Positions 16,978-24,863 of a stretch of 64,000 nt of DNA are shown here, one piece after another. The translations under genes and the position numbers were made by a program. Every line of letters begins with the position of its first letter. The first letter of the stretch is position 1. A model generated the notes under the pieces. It worked only from the letters and a program-made list of their open reading frames with translations, was not told the origin of the DNA and searched no databases. The stretch covers positions 83,141-147,140 of the forward strand of contig JANRID010000007.1 in the NCBI GenBank assembly GCA_033765305.1. The letters run 5' to 3'. Source of the stretch: RDXT01 sp033765305. Its GTDB lineage: Bacteria > Bacteroidota > Bacteroidia > J057.

Positions 16978-17776
16978 AAAGCCGGTGATAGCCTTCCACA
17001 TATTCATCTTTGTCGGCTGCATCGAAGTAGAGATTCTGAGAATGAACCTGCTGCAGATAGGATTCCAGCTTTTCATCCACCCGCGGATGGCCTTTGGTCA
17101 CCGCATCCGAAAGCGCAATTCCGCCCCGTACGACCCCGACGTAGTTGTTGCCTGCGAAGCTGTGCAGCTTTTCGTCTGCGATCCCGTCGGATTTGACCTT
17201 GTCGAGGAAGTTGGAAGCCAGTTCGCAGTCGAACCCGTTGTTGTACACCGTAAACACTGTTTTGGTGCGCTTGAACATCGGGTCGCCTTTGTACTGGGTG
17301 CGCAAATATAGGGGAATAAAGGCACTCATCCAGTCATGGCAGTGAATAATGTCCGGGGGCCAGCCGAGCTTTCGGACGGTCTCGATGACCCCTTTGCAGA
17401 AGAAGATCGCCCGCTCATCGTTGTCCAGGTGGAACGTATCGCTGTTCGGGTCGGTCAGGACCGATTTTCGCTTGAAGTAGTCTTCATTGTCCAGAAAATA
17501 GACCTGAAGTTTGGCATTGGGAATCGACGCGACCTTGATGGTAAGCGGCTTTTCCTCGCCTGCAACCCGGATATTGATCCCGGAAAGCCGTACTACTTCG
17601 TGAAGCCGGTTGCGCCGCTCATTGATAACCCCGAACTTCGGCATGAAGATCCGGATGTCATGGCCTTTCTCCTGAAGGCGCTGCGGAAGGAACCGGATAA
17701 GATCTGCGGCGGAGGTAAGCTTGAGAAATGGATCGATTTCGGAAGTAACGTATAGAATTCTCAGCTTTTTATCCAT
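16958..17776 (-). CDS. Half-length glycogen/starch-synthase-like protein
   Basis: 272 residues from ATG (17776); a GTG three codons earlier is less likely. It resembles only the N-terminal GT5 domain of glycogen synthase (RILYVTSEIDPF, KGHDIRIFMPKFG, DIIHCHDWMSAFIPLYL, TVYNNGFD). The KxGG glucan-synthase motif is replaced by KLTSAAD, and the C-terminal Rossmann domain is absent. Such short proteins are conserved beside panC and glmS in Bacteroidota and are usually named glycogen synthase. With these losses synthase activity is doubtful; a binding or regulatory role is inference. Confidence 0.85.
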   Translation of the reverse strand: MDKKLRILYVTSEIDPFLKLTSAADLIRFLPQRLQEKGHDIRIFMPKFGVINERRNRLHEVVRLSGINIRVAGEEKPLTIKVASIPNAKLQVYFLDNEDYFKRKSVLTDPNSDTFHLDNDERAIFFCKGVIETVRKLGWPPDIIHCHDWMSAFIPLYLRTQYKGDPMFKRTKTVFTVYNNGFDCELASNFLDKVKSDGIADEKLHSFAGNNYVGVVRGGIALSDAVTKGHPRVDEKLESYLQQVHSQNLYFDAADKDEYVEGYHRLYAEISN

Positions 17777-17863
17777 ATCGGGCACGAATTAGGGAGGTTC
17801 ATCTACCAATTCCCCCCGGTCCTGCTGACGCATCCGGAGTCCGTACAAAATTACGCAATATAA

Positions 17864-17894
17864 TTTGCATTCCCAATTTGCTTCATTATATTCG
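17864..17894 (+). promoter_or_regulatory. Promoter of panC
   Basis: TTTG (17864-17867), 19 bases, TATATTCG (17887-17894; one mismatch). Leader of about 26 bases before the ATG. Confidence 0.55.
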
Positions 17895-17925
17895 CCGCCT
17901 TTTTTCATACCGGAATCCTCCTAAC

Positions 17926-18771
17926 ATGCTGCTGATCACCGACATCGACTCGCTCAGACAGTTCCGAAACAGCTGCCCGCCCGAAGCCCGCATCGGCCTG
18001 GTGCCTACCATGGGCGCCCTGCATGAAGGCCATCTTTCCCTGGCTGCGCGCGCTGTGCAGGAAAACGATGTCTCCATCGTCACCATCTTCGTCAATCCGA
18101 CCCAGTTCGGGCCTTCCGAAGATTTTTCCCGCTACCCGCGCACCCTGGAAGCCGACCTGGCCAAGCTCGCGCCGCTGGGAGTAGACGCAGTATTCGCCCC
18201 GGAAGTTGCAAGCATCTACCCGGAGCCGCCTGCCGAGTTTACCTTCCAGATCCGCAGCCTCGACCGCAAGCTCTGCGGCGCCAGCCGCCCCGGCCATATG
18301 AACGGGGTGGTGCAGGTGGTTTCGATTCTCTTCCACCTCGTACGCCCGTCCCGCGCCTATTTCGGCCTGAAGGACTACCAGCAGTGCCTGATTATCCGCC
18401 GCCTGGTCCGCGAGCTGCATTTCCCCCTCGATGTGGTCCCCTGCCCCATCGTCCGCGAGCCCGACGGCCTGGCCATGAGCTCCCGCAATGTGTACCTCGC
18501 GCCCGAAGAGCGCCGGCAGGCCGTGGCCCTTTCGCACACCCTGCGCGAAATCCGCGAGCGTCTCGGGTCATTCCCCGGCACAGCCGCCGCCAAAGCCTTT
18601 GCGCAGGATGCCCTGGCCGCCTTTCCCCTCGTACAGCTCGATTATTTCGAGATTCTGCACGGCGAAACCCTCGAAGACCTCGATTCCCTCGCGCCGGAGG
18701 GCAAACCGGTGGCCTTCATCGCAGCCTGGCTCGGCAAGACCCGCCTCATCGACAATCTGCAGCTTTTCTGA
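17926..18771 (+). CDS. panC: Pantoate-beta-alanine ligase
   Basis: 281 residues from MLLITDIDSL. Family motifs: PTMGALHEGHLSL (HIGH-like ATP site), NPTQFGPSEDFSRYPR, FGLKDYQQ and MSSRN (KMSKS-like). It joins pantoate and beta-alanine with ATP to form pantothenate. panD, which makes beta-alanine, lies 3.3 kb downstream beyond a histidine kinase gene on the opposite strand. Own promoter upstream; it ends 9 bases from the convergent kinase gene. Confidence 0.97.
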   Translation: MLLITDIDSLRQFRNSCPPEARIGLVPTMGALHEGHLSLAARAVQENDVSIVTIFVNPTQFGPSEDFSRYPRTLEADLAKLAPLGVDAVFAPEVASIYPEPPAEFTFQIRSLDRKLCGASRPGHMNGVVQVVSILFHLVRPSRAYFGLKDYQQCLIIRRLVRELHFPLDVVPCPIVREPDGLAMSSRNVYLAPEERRQAVALSHTLREIRERLGSFPGTAAAKAFAQDALAAFPLVQLDYFEILHGETLEDLDSLAPEGKPVAFIAAWLGKTRLIDNLQLF

Positions 18772-18780
18772 GCCCCGCGC

Positions 18781-21700
18781 TCAGTGCGCACCCGGAGACA
18801 GCTGCTGCTTTTCGCCGATATGCTCCCGCTGCCGGTACATGCGCAGCCCGTGCTCGAGCAGCAGCGCCTTGAGATCCTGAATCTTGAAGGGCTTCCCCAA
18901 ATGCGCATCCATCCCGGCTGCGCGGCAGGCTTCCATATCCTCGCGCATCGCATTGGCCGTCATGGCAATGATGGTGACCTGATCCCGCTCGGGCAGCAGC
19001 TCCCGCAGGCGGCGCGTCACCGTCATCCCGTCCATCTCCGGCATCTGGATGTCCATGAGAATGAGGTCGTAGCGGGTACTCAGCGCCTTTTCCAGCGCAA
19101 TGCGCCCGTTTTCGGCCAGATCCGCCTCGTATCCGAGCTTGGAGAGCATTTTAAGCACCAGCCGCTGGTTGACCGCGTGGTCTTCGGCCAGCAGAATCCG
19201 CATCGGGAAGGCATCTGCGATCCGCTCGTGGGGTTCTGGCATGGCAGGGGCCTGAATCTGCGGCTGCTCCGGGCCGCCGAGCGCAGACTGCATGGCATGG
19301 ATCAGCCGCAGGGGCTTGACCGGCTTGCTCAGCACCGCATCGAAGTACAGCGCCGGGGCCTGGCGGCTTACGCCCGAACTCAGCAGCACCATCGGATAGC
19401 GGGCCCCGTAGCGGCTCCGGACCTGCCGCGCCAGTTCGGCCCCGTCCTGCACCGGCATATGCCAGTCGGTCAGGATCAGATCCACCTCGGGATGCACCGC
19501 CAGGTAGGTCATGGCCTCCGCCGCCGATCCGCAGGTAGCCGGATGCAGCCCCCAGGTATGCAGCTGCTGCGCCAGAATCCGGCGGTTGACCTCGTTGTCG
19601 TCCACAATCAGCACCCGCTTGCCCCGGAGCAGTGCCGGAATCTCAGGCTCTGCCGGGCCGGCGCCGGCATGCTTCCGCGTCCGGAACGTAAAGGTAAAGG
19701 TGGAGCCCTGGCCCGGTGTGCTGCTGAGCGAAACCCGGCCGCCCATCAGCCCGGCCAGCTTGGCCGAAATGGCCAGCCCCAGTCCTGTGCCGCCGTATTT
19801 GCGGGTTGTGGAAGAATCGGCCTGCGAAAATGCCTGAAACAGCAGATGCTGCTGCTCCGGCGGAATGCCGATTCCGGTATCCTGCACCTCCACCGCCGCC
19901 ACGATCTCCTCCGGAGGCTGGCCCGGCTGCGGCGGCAGCGGAAACGCCCGGATGAGCACACTCCCGGATTCCGTAAACTTGACTGCATTGCTCACGAGGT
20001 TGCCCAGCACCTGCTTGACACGGACTGCGTCGCCCAGCATCGCGGCAGGCAGCGCCGGATCTGCGATGAGCACCAGATCCAGCCCTTTTTTCAGTGCACG
20101 CACCGAAAACAGGTCCGCAATTTCCTCTATGCAGTCGCGCAGGCTGAACGGCACCTGCTCGATGCTCATTTTGCCGGATTCGATTTTGGAAAAATCGAGG
20201 ATGTCGTTGATGATGACCATCAGGCTGTCTGCGCTGGTGCTGATGGTCTGCACATAGCCCCGCTGCTCGTCGTCCAGCCGCGAAGCGGCCAGCAGCTCGG
20301 CCATGCCGACGACGCCGTTCATGGGGGTGCGGATCTCGTGGCTCATGACCGAAAGGAAATCCGCCTTTGCCCGCGAGGCGCTTTCCGCCTGGTCGCGCGC
20401 CGCCGCCAGCTCGGCCTGCTGCCGGCGCAGCAGCTGATTGGCGGAGAGGAGCTTGCGCCTGAGCACCAGCAGGTACAGAATCAGAAGCAGGGCCAGCGCA
20501 AGCCCTGCTGCAGTGCCGTACAGCCCCCGCCGCTGGAGCAGAATCTGCTGCGCCTGCAGGGCGTTGGCCTGGCGCTCCAGCCGGGCCGATGCATCCTGGC
20601 GCTCCTGCTCCATCTGCTTCCGGATATACTCCACCTCGGCTACCTGCCCCATGCCCATGGCCTGCTCGTTCCGCTCCTCCCGCTCGCGCATCCATGCATA
20701 GGCGGCCTTGTAATCCCCGATGCGGGCGGCGTACCCGGCAATCTCGGACAGCAGATATACCCGTGCCTCCAGGGTACTGTCCAGCTCGTAGGCCTGGCGG
20801 CCCAGGCGGTATGCCTCCTGATACCGGCCTTTGGATGCTGCCATCAGGGCCTTGACCCGGTAGTAGCTGGCTCGGAAGTACGATCCGGCTTCAGGATGCA
20901 GGAGGAAATAGGATTCCACCTCCTCCATGTAGCGCCGGGCCTGCTCCGCATCGCCGCGGCGGTCGAAGTATTCGATCAGATCGAGCATGGGCAAGATGCG
21001 GCTTTCTTCCGATACGCCCTCGAACAGCACCAGCGATTCCTCGGTGCTGGCCCGCCACGACAGGCTGTCGCCCTGCGCCAGGCGGATCAGGCCCAGGAAA
21101 TGGGTGCTCCGGGCCAGGTAGTCCGCAGCAGCCGGATGCCGGCTGCTGCAGGCGGCGTCGATGGTGCTGCTGAACAGGCTGAAGGCATCCTGATGACGCT
21201 TGAGGTGGTAGAGCACCCAGCCGGTTTCGTACAGCGTCAGGTAGCGGGCCTGCTGCATGGCGGGATGCTTTGCAGGCAGATTCAGCTGCGCATAGAGGTA
21301 GGGAAGCGCCTGTACCCATTGCTCGCGCGTCATGTGCCAGTTGCGCATCAGGTCGAGCGCCTGCCAGTGCAGACGCTCGACGCGGGTGCCGGGCTCTTCC
21401 GGCAAGGCCCGGCAGGCATCCAGCAGCCCCTGCAGCACCGCCGTGTCCAGCTCGTGGCCGCTCAGCACGCGTATGACTTCCTCCCGCAGCCGGAGCTGCA
21501 CCAGATCAGTCTGCTGCCATTGGGCCATCATCTCCCCGCGCAGGCCTTCGAGCCGCCGGAGCACCGAGTCGGAGGGGGCGCGCATGCCCCGCATATAAGT
21601 ATCGAGCAGCCGCGCCTTCTGGCAGACCAGCGGATACACCCCTTCCGTATGCCGGATGATGCTGTCGAGCAAGGCCAGGGTGCCGGTGCGGTCCGTAAGC

Positions 21701-21858
21701 CGGGCCGAGTCCGCAATCCGCATCTGATGCTCCCAGTATCCGGCACCAGGCGGCCCCTCGTGTACGGGCTGCGCCGCAGCCCGCGGCACGCACAGCACCA
21801 TTGTGATCAGCAGCAGCCAGATGCTGCCGGGTACTCCCGCTCCTGCTTGGTTCGCCAT
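18781..21858 (-). CDS. Hybrid sensor histidine kinase with two receiver domains
   Basis: 1025 residues. Order: signal peptide (~1-29), a periplasmic TPR-like helical sensor region (~40-410), coiled coil, one membrane segment (~443-463), HisKA with phospho-acceptor H507 in SHEIRTP, HATPase_c (~610-735; NAVKFTESG, GTGLGLAIS), REC1 with D798 (LTDWHMP) and REC2 with D936 (LMDIQMP). There is no Hpt domain and no DNA-binding domain, so output needs a separate phosphotransfer protein or protein contacts. It stands alone between panC and panD; its signal is unknown. Confidence 0.93.
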   Translation of the reverse strand: MANQAGAGVPGSIWLLLITMVLCVPRAAAQPVHEGPPGAGYWEHQMRIADSARLTDRTGTLALLDSIIRHTEGVYPLVCQKARLLDTYMRGMRAPSDSVLRRLEGLRGEMMAQWQQTDLVQLRLREEVIRVLSGHELDTAVLQGLLDACRALPEEPGTRVERLHWQALDLMRNWHMTREQWVQALPYLYAQLNLPAKHPAMQQARYLTLYETGWVLYHLKRHQDAFSLFSSTIDAACSSRHPAAADYLARSTHFLGLIRLAQGDSLSWRASTEESLVLFEGVSEESRILPMLDLIEYFDRRGDAEQARRYMEEVESYFLLHPEAGSYFRASYYRVKALMAASKGRYQEAYRLGRQAYELDSTLEARVYLLSEIAGYAARIGDYKAAYAWMREREERNEQAMGMGQVAEVEYIRKQMEQERQDASARLERQANALQAQQILLQRRGLYGTAAGLALALLLILYLLVLRRKLLSANQLLRRQQAELAAARDQAESASRAKADFLSVMSHEIRTPMNGVVGMAELLAASRLDDEQRGYVQTISTSADSLMVIINDILDFSKIESGKMSIEQVPFSLRDCIEEIADLFSVRALKKGLDLVLIADPALPAAMLGDAVRVKQVLGNLVSNAVKFTESGSVLIRAFPLPPQPGQPPEEIVAAVEVQDTGIGIPPEQQHLLFQAFSQADSSTTRKYGGTGLGLAISAKLAGLMGGRVSLSSTPGQGSTFTFTFRTRKHAGAGPAEPEIPALLRGKRVLIVDDNEVNRRILAQQLHTWGLHPATCGSAAEAMTYLAVHPEVDLILTDWHMPVQDGAELARQVRSRYGARYPMVLLSSGVSRQAPALYFDAVLSKPVKPLRLIHAMQSALGGPEQPQIQAPAMPEPHERIADAFPMRILLAEDHAVNQRLVLKMLSKLGYEADLAENGRIALEKALSTRYDLILMDIQMPEMDGMTVTRRLRELLPERDQVTIIAMTANAMREDMEACRAAGMDAHLGKPFKIQDLKALLLEHGLRMYRQREHIGEKQQLSPGAH

Positions 21859-22031
21859 TACGCCTTTGCAACATTTTCAGCCCTATATTGCGCTTTATTC
21901 TGGCGTAATGCGCATCAGAATGGATCATTCTGTTACATCTTCCTGACGGCGCAGCGGTCTGGCTGCGCCAACGGTCAGATGCCGCTGCATGAGCCGCAGC
22001 AGGGGGCTGCAACAATCCCGGAGGATTCGCG

Positions 22032-22039
22032 TACATTTG
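22032..22039 (+). promoter_or_regulatory. -7 box for panD
   Basis: Exact TACATTTG, 37 bases before the panD ATG. No clear TTG 17-21 bases upstream. Confidence 0.45.
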
Positions 22040-22076
22040 CATCGCAATTCCGCGCCCTTACGCTCATCCCCACGGC

Positions 22077-22421
22077 ATGTTGTTGCATATCTTCAAGTCC
22101 AAGATTCACCGGGTCAAAGTCACCCAGGCCGAGCTCAACTACGTCGGCAGCATCACCATCGATGCCGATCTGCTGGACGCAGCCGGAATTCTGCCCGGAG
22201 AACAGGTCCAGGTGGTCAACGTCAACAACGGCGAGCGCCTTGAAACGTACACCATTGCCGGAGAACGCGGTTCAGGCATGATCTGCCTCAACGGGCCTGC
22301 TGCACGCAAAGCCCAGGTAGGCGACATCCTGATCGTCATCACCTATGCGCTCATGACGCCCGAAGAAGCCCGTGCGCATACGCCGGCTATTATTTTTCCG
22401 GACGAACACAACCGGATTTGA
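22077..22421 (+). CDS. panD: Aspartate 1-decarboxylase precursor
   Basis: 114 residues, the normal PanD length. The self-cleavage site Gly24-Ser25 in YVGSITID gives the pyruvoyl cofactor; K9 and the ERLETYTI and IITYA-like segments also match. It decarboxylates aspartate to beta-alanine for PanC. Its stop is ten bases from the convergent MBL hydrolase gene. Confidence 0.96.
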   Translation: MLLHIFKSKIHRVKVTQAELNYVGSITIDADLLDAAGILPGEQVQVVNVNNGERLETYTIAGERGSGMICLNGPAARKAQVGDILIVITYALMTPEEARAHTPAIIFPDEHNRI

Positions 22422-22431
22422 TCTCCGAAAT

Positions 22432-23091
22432 TCAGCTTTGCCGCAGAAAATCCAACACGTACGGGTTGCTCCGGCGCTCGGTGCCGATGGTGGTAGCCGG
22501 GCCGTGGCCGCTGTACACCCGCACGCTGTCATCCAGCGGCATCAGCTGATCGATGAGGGTGCGCATGAGCACCCGGTAGGAGCCGCCCGGCAGGTCCGTG
22601 CGCCCGATGCTGCCCTGAAACAGCACATCGCCGGAAAACAGCACCGCGCCTGCCCTATGCAGCAAGCTGATCGACCCGGCAGAATGCCCGGGCGTGTATA
22701 GCACCTCCAGCACGATCCCGCCCAGATCGAGGGTATCGCCGGCCTCCAGCAGCCGGCCCGGCGCCGGCGAGGGCTCCGCCTCCATCCCCATCATCCGCCC
22801 CCAGGCCAGGGCTTCTTCCAGCTCCTGCTGCGCCAGCGCATGGCACAGCAGCGGAACCCCATAGCGGCCCGCCACGTAGCGGTTGCCCAGCATGTGGTCG
22901 ATATGGCCGTGCGTATTGAGGAGGTAGCGGACCTGCAGCCCCGCCTGGGCGATGTAGGCGCTCAGCTGCTGCTGTTCCTGCGCAGTGTAGCAGCCGGGGT
23001 CGATAACGGCCGCCGTGCCGTCCGGCGCGGAAATCACGTACGTGTTTTCCTGATACAGGTTGAAGGTAAACTGGCGGATATTCAGCGTCAT
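22432..23091 (-). CDS. MBL-fold hydrolase (glyoxalase II-like)
   Basis: 219 residues from MTLNIRQFTFNLYQENTYV; longer in-frame extensions run into the divergent LOG gene and are rejected. The metal-binding motif is THGHIDH, with further ligands in YTPGHSAGS, FSGDVLF and YSGHGP. It groups with glyoxalase II-like thioesterases; the substrate is not predictable. An exact -7 box lies four bases before the ATG. Confidence 0.9.
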   Translation of the reverse strand: MTLNIRQFTFNLYQENTYVISAPDGTAAVIDPGCYTAQEQQQLSAYIAQAGLQVRYLLNTHGHIDHMLGNRYVAGRYGVPLLCHALAQQELEEALAWGRMMGMEAEPSPAPGRLLEAGDTLDLGGIVLEVLYTPGHSAGSISLLHRAGAVLFSGDVLFQGSIGRTDLPGGSYRVLMRTLIDQLMPLDDSVRVYSGHGPATTIGTERRSNPYVLDFLRQS

Positions 23092-23095
23092 GGTG

Positions 23096-23103
23096 CAAAG
23101 GTA
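23096..23103 (-). promoter_or_regulatory. -7 box of the MBL hydrolase gene
   Basis: Exact TACCTTTG on the minus strand, four bases before the ATG, which predicts a near-leaderless mRNA. No TTG seen at the -33 position. Confidence 0.5.
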
Positions 23104-23166
23104 GAACTTCCGCCCGAACCAGGGAAGCCGCTCCGCCGTAGAGACCGGAATCTGAACACCAGACGT

Positions 23167-23910
23167 ATGGCCACTTCTTCCGGCAACCCGAACGGGTCCG
23201 AACGCTACTTTCTCGAAGGCCCTGCCCGGCGCGGGGTAGAGCTGGGCTATGTGCTGCGGGTCGCCCGGCAGTTTATCCGGGGCTTCCGCAAGCTGCATTT
23301 CATCGGCCCCTGCGTGACCGTATTCGGATCTGCCCGCTTCAAAGCCGATCACCCTGCCTATGAGCAGGCCCGCGAGCTGGCCCGCCAGCTCTCCCTGCAG
23401 GGGTTCACCATCATGACCGGCGGCGGACCCGGCATCATGGAAGCAGCCAACCGGGGCGCGCGCGAGGCAGGCGGCCTTTCCGTAGGCTGCAATATCGTTC
23501 TGCCCCACGAGCAGGCCAGCAACCCCTATGTGGACATCGAGGTGACCTTTGAGCACTTCTTTGTGCGCAAAGTCCTGCTGCTCAAATACTCCTATGCTTT
23601 CGTCGTCATGCCGGGCGGCTTCGGAACCCTCGATGAGCTCTTCGAGACCCTGACGCTGATCCAGACCGGCAAGATCCACGATTTCCCGCTGGTGCTCTTC
23701 GGCAGCGGATACTGGGAGCCGCTCATCGCACAGATGCGCCTGATGGCCGAGGCCGGCACGATCGATCCGGACGACCTGCATCTGCTGCTCATCACCGATT
23801 CGGTGGAGGAGGCAGCCGCGCACATCGGCCAGGCGGCGGACCGTTTCGGGCTCAAGCGCAAGCCGTTCCGTCCGTCGTGGTGGCTGGGCGAGCGGCAGCC
23901 AGGGAGCTGA
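23167..23910 (+). CDS. LOG-family protein (TIGR00730)
   Basis: 247 residues from MATSSGNPNG. The LOG signatures GGGPGIMEAANRGA and PGGFGTLDE are both intact. Members are nucleotide 5'-monophosphate nucleosidases; the plant enzymes release active cytokinins, and bacterial ones were once misnamed lysine decarboxylases. Cytosolic. The physiological substrate here is unknown. It is divergent from the MBL hydrolase. Confidence 0.9.
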   Translation: MATSSGNPNGSERYFLEGPARRGVELGYVLRVARQFIRGFRKLHFIGPCVTVFGSARFKADHPAYEQARELARQLSLQGFTIMTGGGPGIMEAANRGAREAGGLSVGCNIVLPHEQASNPYVDIEVTFEHFFVRKVLLLKYSYAFVVMPGGFGTLDELFETLTLIQTGKIHDFPLVLFGSGYWEPLIAQMRLMAEAGTIDPDDLHLLLITDSVEEAAAHIGQAADRFGLKRKPFRPSWWLGERQPGS

Positions 23911-23917
23911 AACAGAA

Positions 23918-23940
23918 CCGCCGGGCACAGGGCCCGGCGG
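23918..23940 (-). terminator. Hairpin after gldN
   Basis: A 9-bp perfect stem CCGCCGGGC / GCCCGGCGG with a 5-base loop. On the minus strand it is followed by TTCTGTTT, so it more likely ends the gld operon than the convergent LOG gene. Confidence 0.55.
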
Positions 23941-23969
23941 CATGCAAATCGTCTGGAAACGCCTGCGGA

Positions 23970-24860
23970 TCAATAATTCCACAGGTGATGCTCGTATTCG
24001 ATCAGCTTCTGGCGGCGGTCTTCCGCTTCGTCGAGCGTGCGGAGGCCTTCGCCGGAGACATTGATGATATAGCTGTGGAACATCCGGAATTCAAAGATTT
24101 CACGGAAGTTTTTGTATTCCGCGTCGTTGAAGCGGTTTTTCCACTGCGTATTTTCGAGCGTTTCCATCACATCCTTATAGCGGAAGGTGCACAAAGGCTT
24201 CTCAGGCAGCGTCTCGCCCGGATCTGTCCAGATGATCTCGACGAACTGAATGTCGTAGACCATATCCGAACGGGTCTTGTCGAAGATGCGGTCTTCCACA
24301 AAGTGGAGCACATTTTCGTAGGGCGTCGGATCGAAGTCGCCGGAATACCCCGACCCTGCGGAGGGGGCAACGGAGGCCGACAGGTCATCGGCAGGCGACA
24401 GGGCGGCATCTTCTCCGATCGGGTCGCCCCAGCCGTCGTCGCCGGCGCCTCCCTCAAACGAAGAGAAGCCTTCCGCAGCGCCGTCGCCGGCCAGCTCGTC
24501 GTCAAAATCCTCGCCGGAGCCGGAGAGGCTGCCCTCGATCTCGCGGATGCGCTTGAGCACATCGTCGTAGTTGAGGGTTTTGGAGAGCGAATCCGGGTGG
24601 TAGGCGACGTACTTGCCGGCTTTGAGGCCGTTGAACAGGCACATGACCAGTCCTTCCTTTTCGGCATACTGTCCTTCGGTGTAGAACTTGTTTTCGCGCT
24701 TCACCAAGGGAGCATTGATCTTTTCATTCAGATCGATCCGGTTGACCACCTTGCGGCGCCAGAAATGATCGTCAGGCCGGGGAGGGAACTGAGCCATAGC
24801 CTGAACCGTCAGGAACAGACAGGCGGTTGCTGCCAAAGCGTGTTTGTGCATACGGGTCAT
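23970..24860 (-). CDS. gldN: Type IX secretion / gliding protein GldN
   Basis: 296 residues with a signal peptide ending near AMAQ (residue 24). The N-terminal part (PRPDDHFWRRKVVNRIDLNEKIN) and the C-terminal part (DIQFVEIIWTDPGE, FNDAEYKNFREIFEFRMF) match GldN/PorN, the periplasmic ring component that works with GldK. Between them residues ~110-178 form a Gly/Asp/Glu/Ser-rich low-complexity stretch, unusually long as far as I recall. The gene follows gldM by three bases. Confidence 0.94.
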   Translation of the reverse strand: MTRMHKHALAATACLFLTVQAMAQFPPRPDDHFWRRKVVNRIDLNEKINAPLVKRENKFYTEGQYAEKEGLVMCLFNGLKAGKYVAYHPDSLSKTLNYDDVLKRIREIEGSLSGSGEDFDDELAGDGAAEGFSSFEGGAGDDGWGDPIGEDAALSPADDLSASVAPSAGSGYSGDFDPTPYENVLHFVEDRIFDKTRSDMVYDIQFVEIIWTDPGETLPEKPLCTFRYKDVMETLENTQWKNRFNDAEYKNFREIFEFRMFHSYIINVSGEGLRTLDEAEDRRQKLIEYEHHLWNY

Positions 24861-24863
24861 AAC

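Noticed and set aside
21948..21969. 8-bp hairpin GGCGCAGC/GCTGCGCC upstream of panD as a riboswitch
   Set aside because: A lone short stem without a T-run or conserved surroundings; lies upstream of the panD -7 box.
18784..22281. 1165-codon open frame antisense to the hybrid kinase
   Set aside because: The kinase has all its catalytic motifs; the opposite frame has none and runs into panD out of frame.
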